Notes under the pieces: model-generated | The model's input: only the letters and a program-made list of their open reading frames with translations | Told to the model about the DNA's origin: nothing | Databases searched by the model: none | Assembly: GCA_021299335.1 (NCBI GenBank) | Contig: JAJTGF010000013.1 | Coordinates: 1 to 52,540 of the forward strand | Origin: Cryomorphaceae bacterium | GTDB lineage: Bacteria > Bacteroidota > Bacteroidia > Flavobacteriales_D > Crocinitomicaceae | Reading direction: 5' to 3' | DNA: 52,540 nucleotides | Program-made: the position numbers and the translations under genes | In this document: positions 38,432 to 48,026 of the stretch, piece by piece | Numbering within the stretch: the first letter of the stretch is position 1 | How the letters are laid out: the number at the start of each line of letters is the position of its first letter

Positions 38432-40513
38432 TTAAAAGTCTTCGGTCATCACTAATTTCGGATTGACCTCTATACTTTTGACAACGCCGTTAAGGCTCAT
38501 TTTACCCACCGTCATGCTAAAGGCGTGAGCAAACTTGAAGCCAGACACTTCCTTGAAATCACTGTAGTTGGTCGTTGTTTCCATCGTTTCTTCACCGATT
38601 TTACGGATACTCGTTGAACGCAACTTCATCAATGATTGTGCAGAAAAATAATCGTAGTTTTCAGCCAAACCGTCGGTAGTGTAAAGGACATAACAGTCTT
38701 GGCCATTGATGTTTTCCATACCTTTTAATTCGTAAGTCATGCCGTTTGCTTTGTAATTGAGCTCGGGGATAAAACCACTTGCTTTTTGCTTGGCAGCGAT
38801 TTCTTCGGCTTTGAGGTCTTCGCGTCCACCTTGCATGCTGAAGGTAAAGCCTGCTTTGCCGTCGTAATATGATTTTTGTAAAACCATTCCAGGCATTTCC
38901 ATTTTACTCGCTTCCTTTCCGCCGTCCCAAAAATAGTCTGTGGAGGTCAAAACAAATGGGATTTGCTCTGAACTCATTTCGGAAATCCTTGTGTATGATT
39001 TTACGGTTTTCAATTTTTTTAAGGCAGCTTTCTTGGAGCTCGTTCCGCTGACGGCAAGCACGTATTTTTCGATGAGTTCATCGGCGCTGATGTCGGCAGT
39101 TTTAACTTCTTTGATCGGTGCACCGAAAGCATCTAGTTTTTCTATCTGTCCGTCGGTGTCAAAAACCAAAAGTTTGGGCAAGATTTCTTCGTTACCAACC
39201 ACAATGATATGGCAATTTTTGGCCGTAAAGTATTGTTGGGCCACGCGCAATACATCTTCTTTAGTAATGGCCTCAAGCTGTTGAAGGTAGTTTTGGTAGT
39301 AGTCTGGCGCTAGTTTTTGCTTGATGGTGTTGAGTGCAAAACGCGCTACGGTTTGTGGTCGCTCGAGTGAGCGTGCAAAACCACCCGCCATGTTGTTTTT
39401 GGTGAGGCTGAGTTCTTCGTCTGTTACTTGCGCTTCAATAATTCCAGCGAATTCTTTGAGAATTTCGGTGATTGCGGAGTCAGTGACGGCATTTTTGAAA
39501 TTCCCGCCCGCCGACATCCAAGAGCCGTTTTCGGTGATATTGAGCGAAGAATAACAACCATAAGTAAAGGCTTTGTCTTCGCGGAGGTTTTGCATCAGAC
39601 GTGTGCCAAAACCGCCGCCACCCAAAATGCCATTCAAGACAGTGAGGGCCAATTGATCTTTGTGCCCTGAGCGGATATCGATTGGAAAGGTAACGTAAAC
39701 GACAGATTGTACGGCCCCAGGTTTTTTGACGAAAATAACGCGATTCCCTTTATCGAATTGACCTTTGCCCAGTTCGGTTTGGTATACAGGGCCACCCTGC
39801 CAAGTAGCAAAATAGCGGTTCACCATTGCTTCGGTTTGGGCTCTGTTGATGTCGCCAACCACCACTAAATAGCTTCCTTGTGGCGTAAAAGTTGATTTAT
39901 AGTATTGGATGAGGTCTTCGCGTGCAATATTTTGGAGCGTTGCTTCGGTCATGATTTCGCCGAGCGGATGCCCTGGAAAGTTAACAGCTCTTGTGGCGTT
40001 GCCCGCCATTTCTCCGGCATCTGCTTTGGTGGATTGCAAACCCGACAAATTTTGTTTGCGAATGCGCTCCACTTCACTTTCTGGGAAACTCGCGTTGTAC
40101 AAAACGTCGGTCATGAGTTCGAGACCTTTGTCGAGGTGTTTGGTGAGACAGCTCAAACTCATGCTTGTGGCGCCTGCCGATAAATTGGCACCGATAAAGT
40201 CGATTTCGCGATCGAGTTGGTCTTTGCTGCGGGTTTGAGTGCCCGACATCAGTAAAGAACCCGCGAAGTCGGCAAGCCCTGCTTTGTTGCCCTCGAGTTT
40301 TGGGCTGTTGCCCATACTTAGGTCGATAGAAACTTTCGGTATTTTGTGGTTTTCAGACAAAATAACCGTGATGCCGTTAGCAGTAGTGAATACCTGCGAG
40401 GCAGGGATATTGATTTTTTGAGCCGCAGCCGCAGCTGGTCTTTGCGATCGATCTAACTGTGCAAAAACACCGTTAGTCAGGATCAATATCAGGAGGAGAT
40501 ATAGACTTTTCAT
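38432..40513 (-). CDS. M16-family protein lacking HXXEH, with extra C-terminal domain (probable non-catalytic partner)
   Basis: GITVILSENHKIPKVSIDLSMGNSPKLEGNKAGLADFAGSLLMSGTQTRS (no HXXEH); M16 C-terminal lobes; extra domain after about residue 520. Confidence 0.85.
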   Translation of the reverse strand: MKSLYLLLILILTNGVFAQLDRSQRPAAAAAQKINIPASQVFTTANGITVILSENHKIPKVSIDLSMGNSPKLEGNKAGLADFAGSLLMSGTQTRSKDQLDREIDFIGANLSAGATSMSLSCLTKHLDKGLELMTDVLYNASFPESEVERIRKQNLSGLQSTKADAGEMAGNATRAVNFPGHPLGEIMTEATLQNIAREDLIQYYKSTFTPQGSYLVVVGDINRAQTEAMVNRYFATWQGGPVYQTELGKGQFDKGNRVIFVKKPGAVQSVVYVTFPIDIRSGHKDQLALTVLNGILGGGGFGTRLMQNLREDKAFTYGCYSSLNITENGSWMSAGGNFKNAVTDSAITEILKEFAGIIEAQVTDEELSLTKNNMAGGFARSLERPQTVARFALNTIKQKLAPDYYQNYLQQLEAITKEDVLRVAQQYFTAKNCHIIVVGNEEILPKLLVFDTDGQIEKLDAFGAPIKEVKTADISADELIEKYVLAVSGTSSKKAALKKLKTVKSYTRISEMSSEQIPFVLTSTDYFWDGGKEASKMEMPGMVLQKSYYDGKAGFTFSMQGGREDLKAEEIAAKQKASGFIPELNYKANGMTYELKGMENINGQDCYVLYTTDGLAENYDYFSAQSLMKLRSTSIRKIGEETMETTTNYSDFKEVSGFKFAHAFSMTVGKMSLNGVVKSIEVNPKLVMTEDF

Positions 40514-40518
40514 GAGGC

Positions 40519-41991
40519 TTATTTTTCTTTAGGTAAATAATAAAGGATCACGCGCGCATCTTGCGTTAGGTAGGTGTTGGCGACGCGAAGGATGTCTTCT
40601 CTGGTCACTTTTTGGTAGTTAGAGAGCAAGGTGTTGACGCGGTTGGCATCGCCGTAGTAAACGTGGTTGTCTGCTAAGTTTTCTGCTATACCTGCAATAC
40701 TTGAATTACTTGAAGCAATGTCGTTTTCAAATTTGTTGCGCACCTTCTGAAATTCTTCTTCGCTGATCAGACTGCTCTTGATCGCTGCAATTTGTTGGTC
40801 AAACGCTGCTAAAAGCGTATCTAAAGACACCTCTTTGGGTGCAATTGCCGCCATGATACCAATTCCAGCGTCTTCGAGGCCGTAATTGAAAGAGAAGGCA
40901 TATTGCGCTAATTGGCGCTTTTCGACAATTTCTTTGTTGATGCGCGAAGAACTACCACTTGACAGCACTTCGTTCAAAAATTCAAGTGCATAAGTATCAG
41001 GATGCGTTTGGGATGGCATTTTGTAACCCATGAAAAGTGCGGGCAACTGAATGTTGTCATAGATGGTATCGGAAATAATACCAGTTATAGGCGCTGTATC
41101 TTTTTGAGTGCGAACGATTTCACATTCTTGTGACATGAAGTATTTAATTAATTTTTGAGCCGCCGGGTTTTGGGAATTCATGAAATTTTTCTGATCAAAC
41201 TCACTTTTTTCCACGCTATATTTAGTGAGAAAAGCATTGTCGTCAAGATTGATGAAATCTCGGTATAAATTAATAGCTTGACCTTGTGGGATCGAACCGA
41301 AATATTTCGCAATCCATTTCTTCGTTTGCTCGATGTTGATGTCGCCAGCAATAGAGAGCGTTGCGTTGGAGGGCACATAGAATGTTTTGTAGAAGTTCAC
41401 GTAGTCTTCTTCTTGTGCTGCATCAAGGTGCTCCATGCTGCCAATTGGTGCCCAGTTGTAGGGGTGGCTTGTAAACACGCGCTTGAATATTTCCGTGAAG
41501 AAAGAACCATAAGGTTGGTTGTCTACGCGCTGTCTTTTTTCTTCTTTGACTACACTGCGTTGGGTCTCAATGCCTTTGATGTCAACTTTGGCATGCAACA
41601 TGCGCTCGCTTTCGAGCCAAAGTCCGAGCTCGAGCTGATTGGAGGGCAATACTTCGTAGTAATAAGTGCGGTCTTGAGAGGTGTTGGCATTGAGTGTACC
41701 GCCGTTTTTTTCGACGAGTTCGCTGTATTCGCCTCGGCCAATGTTCGCCGAACCTTCGAAAAGTAAGTGTTCAAAGAAATGCGCAAAGCCCGTTCTGTTC
41801 GGGTTTTCGTTTTTTGACCCTACATGATAGAGTACAGATACCGCTACAATTGGTGTGGCGTGTTCTTCGTGCAAAATGACGTGCAGCCCATTCGGGAGGT
41901 CATAAGCTTCGTAGGTGATTTTTTGTTGTGCCCAAAAAGAGGTGCTGCCAAGCAAAAAAAGACCGCATAAAATAGTTTTTTTCATAGTCAA
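40519..41991 (-). CDS. M16-family zinc peptidase (catalytic)
   Basis: HVILHEEHATPIVAVSVLYHVGSKNENPNRTGFAHFFEHLLFEGS contains HFFEH; second-lobe motifs. Confidence 0.92.
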   Translation of the reverse strand: MTMKKTILCGLFLLGSTSFWAQQKITYEAYDLPNGLHVILHEEHATPIVAVSVLYHVGSKNENPNRTGFAHFFEHLLFEGSANIGRGEYSELVEKNGGTLNANTSQDRTYYYEVLPSNQLELGLWLESERMLHAKVDIKGIETQRSVVKEEKRQRVDNQPYGSFFTEIFKRVFTSHPYNWAPIGSMEHLDAAQEEDYVNFYKTFYVPSNATLSIAGDINIEQTKKWIAKYFGSIPQGQAINLYRDFINLDDNAFLTKYSVEKSEFDQKNFMNSQNPAAQKLIKYFMSQECEIVRTQKDTAPITGIISDTIYDNIQLPALFMGYKMPSQTHPDTYALEFLNEVLSSGSSSRINKEIVEKRQLAQYAFSFNYGLEDAGIGIMAAIAPKEVSLDTLLAAFDQQIAAIKSSLISEEEFQKVRNKFENDIASSNSSIAGIAENLADNHVYYGDANRVNTLLSNYQKVTREDILRVANTYLTQDARVILYYLPKEK

Positions 41992-42035
41992 TTGGATAAG
42001 CGCTACGAAGATACATTTATTGGTCTAAATTTTGA

Positions 42036-42043
42036 TAACTTTG
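42036..42043 (+). promoter_or_regulatory. -7 element TAACTTTG 4 nt before ATG 42048
   Basis: TAACTTTG-GGAG-ATG. Confidence 0.5.
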
Positions 42044-42047
42044 GGAG

Positions 42048-43139
42048 ATGTCATTGAAAAGATCGATCCTCTTTTTTTGTTTTGCAATTTTAGCCTTCAT
42101 TTCAAGAGCGCAAGGAATTGTCCCCACCTTAGATTTTAATAATTTCTTTGTCTCCTTTCAAGACGGTTTTTTCAGACCAATAGAAATTCAACCCATCGTG
42201 AGTTACAAAGCAGGCGACGAAATCGTTGCTTACATCGATACGCGCGGCAATCTCAAGATTTACGATGGCAAAGAGCGCATTGACGTCACTACCCTCAATG
42301 TCGATTACCAAGTATCGGACCACCTCATGGCATATCGCATCGCACAAGGCTTGCGAATGTGGGACGCCGGTAAATTCACAGTACTCACCAACTTTGGTCG
42401 CGAGTTTGTAGTCAAAGACAGCCTCATTGTTTTTGAAGACACCCGCTATCAAGCACTCAATGTCTACTGGAACCAAAAAGTTGAGAGTTTGGTCACGATC
42501 ACCAATGGGCTTTCGATGAACGCCCGCGTCGGCGAAAACTTGGTGGTATACAAAGACAACAGCAACACCTATTTTGTATACTGGCACGGGCAAAAGTTTG
42601 AAATTGGCACCTACAACGAAGAAGTACTCGATTTTCAGCTCGGCACTGATGTCATGTGCTTCAAAGACCCCTACACCCAATCTTTTTATGTTTTTGACCA
42701 AGGTGATTTCATCGAGCTTGAATCTTTTCCGATTAAAAAATACAAAGCGGGCAGGGGCTTCGTGGTCTACGAAGACATGAACGGCAATCTTTGGCATTAC
42801 CAAAATGGTCATAAAACGGCCCTATCCAATTTTTCTTCTGAGCACTGGGATGTCAAAGACGACATCTGCGTCTGGATGGAAAATTCTTATTTTTTCGCAT
42901 ACTCAAACGGTCAGCGCATCCAAGTGGCTACTTATCAGCCACAGGCCTATCTACTTAAAAATAACGTGTTGGTGTTTCGCAACATCATCGGAGGTGTGAG
43001 CGCTTTAGTGGATGGCACCCTGCAAGACATCACCACCTTCCAAAATGCCGATTTTGAAATTTATGGAAATAAAGTTTTGGTCAAATTACCGAACCAAACC
43101 TCAGTTGTCTTCATGAATGGAAAACTCTATGCCAATTAA
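42048..43139 (+). CDS. Secreted protein of unknown function, repetitive beta-propeller-like
   Basis: Signal peptide. Recurring 'V(V/M)(Y/C)(E/K)D..........(Y/F)......(F/L)' units about 45-50 aa long; no family recognised. Confidence 0.7.
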   Translation: MSLKRSILFFCFAILAFISRAQGIVPTLDFNNFFVSFQDGFFRPIEIQPIVSYKAGDEIVAYIDTRGNLKIYDGKERIDVTTLNVDYQVSDHLMAYRIAQGLRMWDAGKFTVLTNFGREFVVKDSLIVFEDTRYQALNVYWNQKVESLVTITNGLSMNARVGENLVVYKDNSNTYFVYWHGQKFEIGTYNEEVLDFQLGTDVMCFKDPYTQSFYVFDQGDFIELESFPIKKYKAGRGFVVYEDMNGNLWHYQNGHKTALSNFSSEHWDVKDDICVWMENSYFFAYSNGQRIQVATYQPQAYLLKNNVLVFRNIIGGVSALVDGTLQDITTFQNADFEIYGNKVLVKLPNQTSVVFMNGKLYAN

Positions 43140-43833
43140 GAAGATCTTCATCGCTTTCTTGTTTATTTTGGGGAGTATCAATGCTACTTTTTCCCAAAAA
43201 TCAATGGAGCAAAAACTAGAATTGTTGTTTGCTCAGGGTCATTATAAATTGGTTTATCGCAAAGCGGGTAGGCTACTCATGAATCCTTCCTACGACCAAG
43301 AAACTTACCCAACAAAATTGAGGCAGTTGGCTGCCCAAGAGCTGGCCAAAGATCCGCTTTGGGCCAAACGCCATGCTTTGGAATTGGAATGGATGCCACG
43401 TTCAACAGAAAATACTGCAGTAAATTCGCGGGTCAATCGAGGAACACAAAATTCTTTAAGGACACAGCAGCTACTCAATGAAGCACAAAAACATCTTGGT
43501 GTCCCCTATAAAGAAGCGGGTATGGATCCTTCGGGCTTCGACTGCAGCGGCTTCACTTGCTATGTATTTGCGGCAAATGGAGTCAGTTTGCCTCGTCGGG
43601 CAGCAGATCAATACACGCATTGTCAAAAAATTGAACCTGAAGAGGCCCTTGCCGGCGATTTAGTTTTTTTTACCAATGGTACGCAAATCAATCATGTGGG
43701 CATTCTCATCTCGGACAAGGGCGCTCCCAAGCAAATGATCCACTCGAGTTCGTCAATTGGCATTTCTGTCGTAGTAATCGATGATTCAGCGTATTGGAGC
43801 GCTAGAGTTGCGGGTTACGGCCGGATCAAGTGA
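43129..43833 (+). CDS. C40 family (NlpC/P60) peptidase
   Basis: LGVPYKEAGMDPSGFDCSGFTCYVFAANGVSLPRRAADQ, AGDLVFFTNGTQINHVGILIS. ATG 43129 (MPIKKIFIAFLF) or 43117. Confidence 0.92.
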   Translation: MPIKKIFIAFLFILGSINATFSQKSMEQKLELLFAQGHYKLVYRKAGRLLMNPSYDQETYPTKLRQLAAQELAKDPLWAKRHALELEWMPRSTENTAVNSRVNRGTQNSLRTQQLLNEAQKHLGVPYKEAGMDPSGFDCSGFTCYVFAANGVSLPRRAADQYTHCQKIEPEEALAGDLVFFTNGTQINHVGILISDKGAPKQMIHSSSSIGISVVVIDDSAYWSARVAGYGRIK

Positions 43834-44354
43834 TAGAAAAAAATCGCGAGCCCCCAAAGTTCGCAAATAATCCCAGGAAGGATGAGGTCGGCCCATTGAA
43901 AAACACCCATACACAGATAAAATAAGGCTGAAATGATTAAGAATCCCTTGCTCTGATTTTGAAACACAAGCACCTTACCTTGTATGTTCGTTTTTTGAAT
44001 AAAACTCGTTTTTTGGAGGTTGTGTACTTTGGCAAAAATCAAAACAACACTCGCAAAAAGCATGGGAAGCAATAAGGACAATAAGTTAGGGGCGTGCGGA
44101 TCCTGAAAATTGAAAACCCAAAGATAGAGTAATGTGTGTAAGCCGAGTAGACCTAATTGGAGGCGCACAAACAGTTTTGGTTTTTCGGGCGTTAATTTGG
44201 CCAGAAAGCTAATGACCGCCAAAAAAGGAAACAAGAAAAGTTTGGTGCCCCAACCTAGGATATCCCAGTTGTAGACATTCCATATACTAAATAAGCTGAG
44301 CAGGCCAAAAAAAATGGCGAGTCCGGATATTGCTTGATTGAGTTTTATTTTCAT
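43815..44354 (-). CDS. Hypothetical integral membrane protein
   Basis: About five hydrophobic helices; overlaps neighbour start. Confidence 0.55.
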   Translation of the reverse strand: MKIKLNQAISGLAIFFGLLSLFSIWNVYNWDILGWGTKLFLFPFLAVISFLAKLTPEKPKLFVRLQLGLLGLHTLLYLWVFNFQDPHAPNLLSLLLPMLFASVVLIFAKVHNLQKTSFIQKTNIQGKVLVFQNQSKGFLIISALFYLCMGVFQWADLILPGIICELWGLAIFFYHLIRP

Positions 44355-45394
44355 GCGTTTTTTCTGCGGCTAAGTTCGGTGGCACATACCAAATGCCATA
44401 GTGCTCTTGCGCCTACATTGGCGTCCCAGTCGCCATCGGGGCCAGGAGCAACTTCATTGAGGTCAAAACCAATAATTTGACGTCCAGAGTGCACGAGTTC
44501 AATCAATAAGTACGCGATTTGTTGCAGTTCAAAACCTCCTGCTACTGGCGTACCAGTGTTCGGACACAAACTAGGGAGTAATCCGTCGATGTCAAAGGAA
44601 ATATACACCTTCTGGGGCAGCGTAGCGATGATTTGTTGTACTTGTTCTGCCCATGTACGGCCTTTATATTGCTCATTTTTGAGCTGCCAATCATAGAATG
44701 TATGGATTCTTGGGTCGGTGTCGGCCAGTTCAATTTCTCTTTCGGATACGTCTCTGATACCCACTTGAGTGAGCTGTTGGAGGTTTTTGAGCTCTTTGAG
44801 TGCATTAAACATGATGCTCGCATGCGATTGCTCAAAACCTTCGTAGGCCTCCCGCAAATCGGCATGCGCATCAATTTGCAAGATGCCAAAGCCGTCGTGA
44901 TGCGTATCGAGCGCTTGGAGTAAGCCAAGTGGCGTAGAATGTTCGCCACCCAACACGCAAGGCATTTTGCCCGCTTGCAACAATTGCAAGCAGCGCTCTT
45001 TGAGGTTGGCGCGCAAGGCGTTGTGCGCTTCATTGATTTCTTTGAGTGTTGTGCCGTATAGTCGCTGTGCTTCTGCTTCACCTGAAATCTCGATTTGCGC
45101 AATGTATTGCATGCCAGCTTCGCAAAGGCGGTCATTGATGGCTTTCCATTCGCTAGAGACGGGTGACATGTAGATTTTGGTTTCGTAAGCGCGTTCTAGG
45201 TCAGGATGATAAAAATCGAGTTGTGTAGACGCGTCTAAGATGGCTTGAGGGCCATTGCTGGTGCCTTTGCCGTAAGAAGCGGTGGCATCCCAAGGCACTG
45301 GAATGAGGATGAAGTCAGCCTCTGCTTCAGTGTAGGGAAAGCCAAAAATATTGCCGTTGGCGATTCCTACGCCATTTGGATCAAAAGTACTCAT
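44351..45394 (-). CDS. Arginase/agmatinase-family ureohydrolase
   Basis: LGGEHSTPLGLLQAL, ILQIDAHADLREAYEGFEQSHASIMFNAL, YISFDIDGLLPSLCPNTGTPVAGGFELQQ, GFDLNEVAPG. Start at ATG 45394. Confidence 0.88.
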   Translation of the reverse strand: MSTFDPNGVGIANGNIFGFPYTEAEADFILIPVPWDATASYGKGTSNGPQAILDASTQLDFYHPDLERAYETKIYMSPVSSEWKAINDRLCEAGMQYIAQIEISGEAEAQRLYGTTLKEINEAHNALRANLKERCLQLLQAGKMPCVLGGEHSTPLGLLQALDTHHDGFGILQIDAHADLREAYEGFEQSHASIMFNALKELKNLQQLTQVGIRDVSEREIELADTDPRIHTFYDWQLKNEQYKGRTWAEQVQQIIATLPQKVYISFDIDGLLPSLCPNTGTPVAGGFELQQIAYLLIELVHSGRQIIGFDLNEVAPGPDGDWDANVGARALWHLVCATELSRRKNA

Positions 45395-46209
45395 GAAGGT
45401 TGTTGATTTTGATAGGCCTCGACAGCTTTGCGTACCGAGCCATGTTGGAGCAGCCACTGTTGTGCCACTTCGAGATCAATATTTAATTCGGCCGCTACCA
45501 TTTTGGCACCGCGGTCTACTAATTTGTCATTGGAGAGCTGCATGTCTACCATGCGATTGCCTTTGACATGTCCAAGCTTGATCATAAGGCTCGTAGAAAT
45601 CATGTTCAAGACCAATTTTTGAGCAGTGCCGGATTTCATGCGTGTGCTTCCGGTAACAAACTCGGGGCCTACAACAGGAGTGAGGGCGTGTTGTGCGAGA
45701 GCAGACAAAGGAGAATTGGGGTTGCAGGACAAACCTGCGGTGAGCAGGCCGCTGGCGTTAGCAGATGCAATGGCGCCCAAAACGTAGGGTGTGGTACCTG
45801 ACGCAGCAATTCCCACAATGGTGTCTAGCGCTGTTGGTTGGTGCGCAAGGATGTCCTTCCATCCTTGTTGGCGGTCATCTTCGGCAAATTCTACGGCTTT
45901 TCGAATGGCGCTGTCTCCGCCGGCGATGAGCCCAATGACACGACCTTGTTCAACGCCGAAGGTGGGCGGGCATTCGCTGGCATCGACGATGCCCAAGCGG
46001 CCGCTGGTACCAGCGCCAATGTAAAAGAGCCTTCCGCCTTGCTGCATGCGCTCAAAGCAAGCATCAATAAATACTTCGAGTTCTTTTTTGATTTGTGCAA
46101 CGGCCAATGGCACGAGTTGATCCTGAGAGTTGATCCCTTCTAAAAGTTCAAGGGTGCTCATTTGGTCCAAATGCTGAAAATTGGAGCTGGCTTCTGTTAT
46201 TTTTTCCAT
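45391..46209 (-). CDS. murQ: N-acetylmuramic acid 6-phosphate etherase
   Basis: RLFYIGAGTSGRLGIVDASECPPTFG, IAGGDSAIRKAVEFAEDD, VVGPEFVTGSTRMKSGTAQKLVLNMISTS. Confidence 0.95.
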   Translation of the reverse strand: MEKITEASSNFQHLDQMSTLELLEGINSQDQLVPLAVAQIKKELEVFIDACFERMQQGGRLFYIGAGTSGRLGIVDASECPPTFGVEQGRVIGLIAGGDSAIRKAVEFAEDDRQQGWKDILAHQPTALDTIVGIAASGTTPYVLGAIASANASGLLTAGLSCNPNSPLSALAQHALTPVVGPEFVTGSTRMKSGTAQKLVLNMISTSLMIKLGHVKGNRMVDMQLSNDKLVDRGAKMVAAELNIDLEVAQQWLLQHGSVRKAVEAYQNQQPS

Positions 46210-46703
46210 TAGTATAGAAATACTTTTGCATTGGATTTATTGAAGTCGACCTCGACATGATTTTTAAGGGTTGTCGATAGACTTAGGCCTGCAAAATCGG
46301 TCTTGATCGGGTAGCGGCGGTGTTGGCGGTCAATGAGCGCAACCGTTTTGATGGCTTTGGTGGCTTGCTCCAAGAATTTGAGCAAAGCGTATTGCATGGT
46401 TTTACCGCTATTCACGACGTCGTCTATCAAGACAATGTAGGAGTTTTTCAGGTCTTTCTGATCGATGGAGAAGGTGATGGCTTCACTCCATGGCTCGTCT
46501 TTGTTCAGTTTGATTTCAAAGCAAACAACCCGAAGCGCGCTATTTTGCGCAATGACGTCGGCAAGTAATTGTGCCAGTACGTAGCCATTTCCGACAATGC
46601 CACCTAAGTAGATGACCTCTTGGTCAAAGGCAACTTCGATGAGTTGGTGCCCTAAACGCGTTATTTTTTGTTGGATTTGCTGTTGGTCGAGAATGGTTTG
46701 CAT
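46209..46703 (-). CDS. Phosphoribosyltransferase, PyrR-like
   Basis: YIVLIDDVVNSGKTMQYAL, TVALIDRQHRRYPIKTDFAGLSLSTTL. ATG at 46703. Confidence 0.82.
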   Translation of the reverse strand: MQTILDQQQIQQKITRLGHQLIEVAFDQEVIYLGGIVGNGYVLAQLLADVIAQNSALRVVCFEIKLNKDEPWSEAITFSIDQKDLKNSYIVLIDDVVNSGKTMQYALLKFLEQATKAIKTVALIDRQHRRYPIKTDFAGLSLSTTLKNHVEVDFNKSNAKVFLY

Positions 46704-46707
46704 AGAA

Positions 46708-46715
46708 CAAAGATA
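46708..46715 (-). promoter_or_regulatory. -7 element TATCTTTG 4 nt before the PRTase ATG
   Basis: Minus strand TATCTTTG-TTCT-ATG. Confidence 0.55.
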
Positions 46716-46724
46716 AACAAACAC

Positions 46725-46756
46725 AAAAAAGGCCGCTCAAACGAACGGCCTTTTTT
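46725..46756 (-). terminator. Rho-independent terminator downstream of the riboswitch-controlled propeller gene
   Basis: Minus strand AAAAAAGGCCGTTC-GTTT-GAGCGGCCTTTTTT. Confidence 0.85.
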
Positions 46757-46772
46757 AAGTGTTTGAAAAGAA

Positions 46773-48026
46773 TTATTGCTTCATGAGCTTGATGCTACTT
46801 TTTTCTGTTTTCAAAAAGTAGATACCGTTCTCAAAATTGCCGAGGTCAATTTGGTTACCCTGACCCAACGCAATGATTTGACCAGTGGTATTGATAATTT
46901 GGTAAGTTTGGTTAGAACCAAGTCCAAATATTTGAAAAATGCCTTTGGAAGGATTTGGCGAAACACTAATGTTCTCCATGTTTTCAGAGAGACCAACATT
47001 AGATCGGAGGTCGAAAACGATGGTACCTGGAGAAACACCAACATTGAATTGGTGGATATTGGCATTTGCTTGATCAAAGATTTGAATGCTTCCACTGGAG
47101 AAAAAATCAGTAGAAGAGGCATACAAAAAGCCATTGACGGGATCTTGTGCGAGTTCGTAGAAGTTGTTGGTGATTCCGGCTACCGGGCCAACATAAGACA
47201 TATTGAGCAAGTTGTAGTCGTTGAGGGTATTCTCCATGGAGATTTGATACACCAATTTGTCGTCGCGCAGGGCAGAGGTGCCGCAGCCAGTAACTGCATT
47301 TGCGATGTTTTGTGTATTTACAACGCCATTGAGGCTCACCTTGGACACTGATGCGCCCGACCAATCTTTGTTGTTGACGGTGTAGAGTTCGTTGTTGTAC
47401 AAGAACATATTGTCGGGGTTCTTGCCTTCAGCTCCGAGGTCGATTTCAGCACCATAAGTAAGGGTATTGAGGTCGAGCTGCCCGATGAGGCCTTTTTCGT
47501 TGCCCCACTCGTATGCGTTATTGACAGCAACATAGGCCATGTTATTGACGACCACTATGTTTTGAGTCGCCCATTTGGGACCGTTGATGGTATCGAGTGC
47601 TGCAATTAACTGGAGAGTGTTTTTATCGAAAACTTGTAAATAAGAATCAAAGGTTTGGAGGTATTCACCGCGCGTGGCGATGAGTTTATCGCCAGCAATA
47701 GCGAGGTTGCGGACACCTGGAAGCACAATGCTACCCAACTCTTGGTGTGTATTGAGGTTGTATTTGAAGATTTTGGTATCTGCGGCTACAAAATAGAAGT
47801 CGCCGTCGATGATGACATCTGAGCTGAATCGCTGGCCGTCGAGGGTGTCTACAACTACATAGGTTTGAGTAGCCGGATTGTAAGAACCAATGGTGGCGGG
47901 TTCTACAATGGCATTGGTTTGAAAGTCGAAATAACCTTCGTTGGCAACGAGCACCTGATGCACATATTGTTGGGCATACAGGCTTGCGCTGGTAAGCGCG
48001 GCAAAAAATAGCAATCCTTTTTTCAT
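46773..48026 (-). CDS. YncE/DUF5074-type beta-propeller, BtuG-like, with T9SS C-terminal sorting domain
   Basis: Signal peptide MKKGLLFFAALTSASLYAQ; QVLVANEGYFDFQTNAIVEPATIGSYNPATQTYVVVDTLDGQRFSSDVIIDGDFYFVAADTKIFKYNLNT; C-term SVSPNPSKGIFQIFGL...GIYFLKTEKSSIKLMKQ. Preceded by a cobalamin riboswitch. Confidence 0.8.
   Translation of the reverse strand: MKKGLLFFAALTSASLYAQQYVHQVLVANEGYFDFQTNAIVEPATIGSYNPATQTYVVVDTLDGQRFSSDVIIDGDFYFVAADTKIFKYNLNTHQELGSIVLPGVRNLAIAGDKLIATRGEYLQTFDSYLQVFDKNTLQLIAALDTINGPKWATQNIVVVNNMAYVAVNNAYEWGNEKGLIGQLDLNTLTYGAEIDLGAEGKNPDNMFLYNNELYTVNNKDWSGASVSKVSLNGVVNTQNIANAVTGCGTSALRDDKLVYQISMENTLNDYNLLNMSYVGPVAGITNNFYELAQDPVNGFLYASSTDFFSSGSIQIFDQANANIHQFNVGVSPGTIVFDLRSNVGLSENMENISVSPNPSKGIFQIFGLGSNQTYQIINTTGQIIALGQGNQIDLGNFENGIYFLKTEKSSIKLMKQ

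Noticed and set aside
42129-42812. 227-aa minus ORF
   Set aside because: Antisense to the secreted propeller-like gene; no family features.
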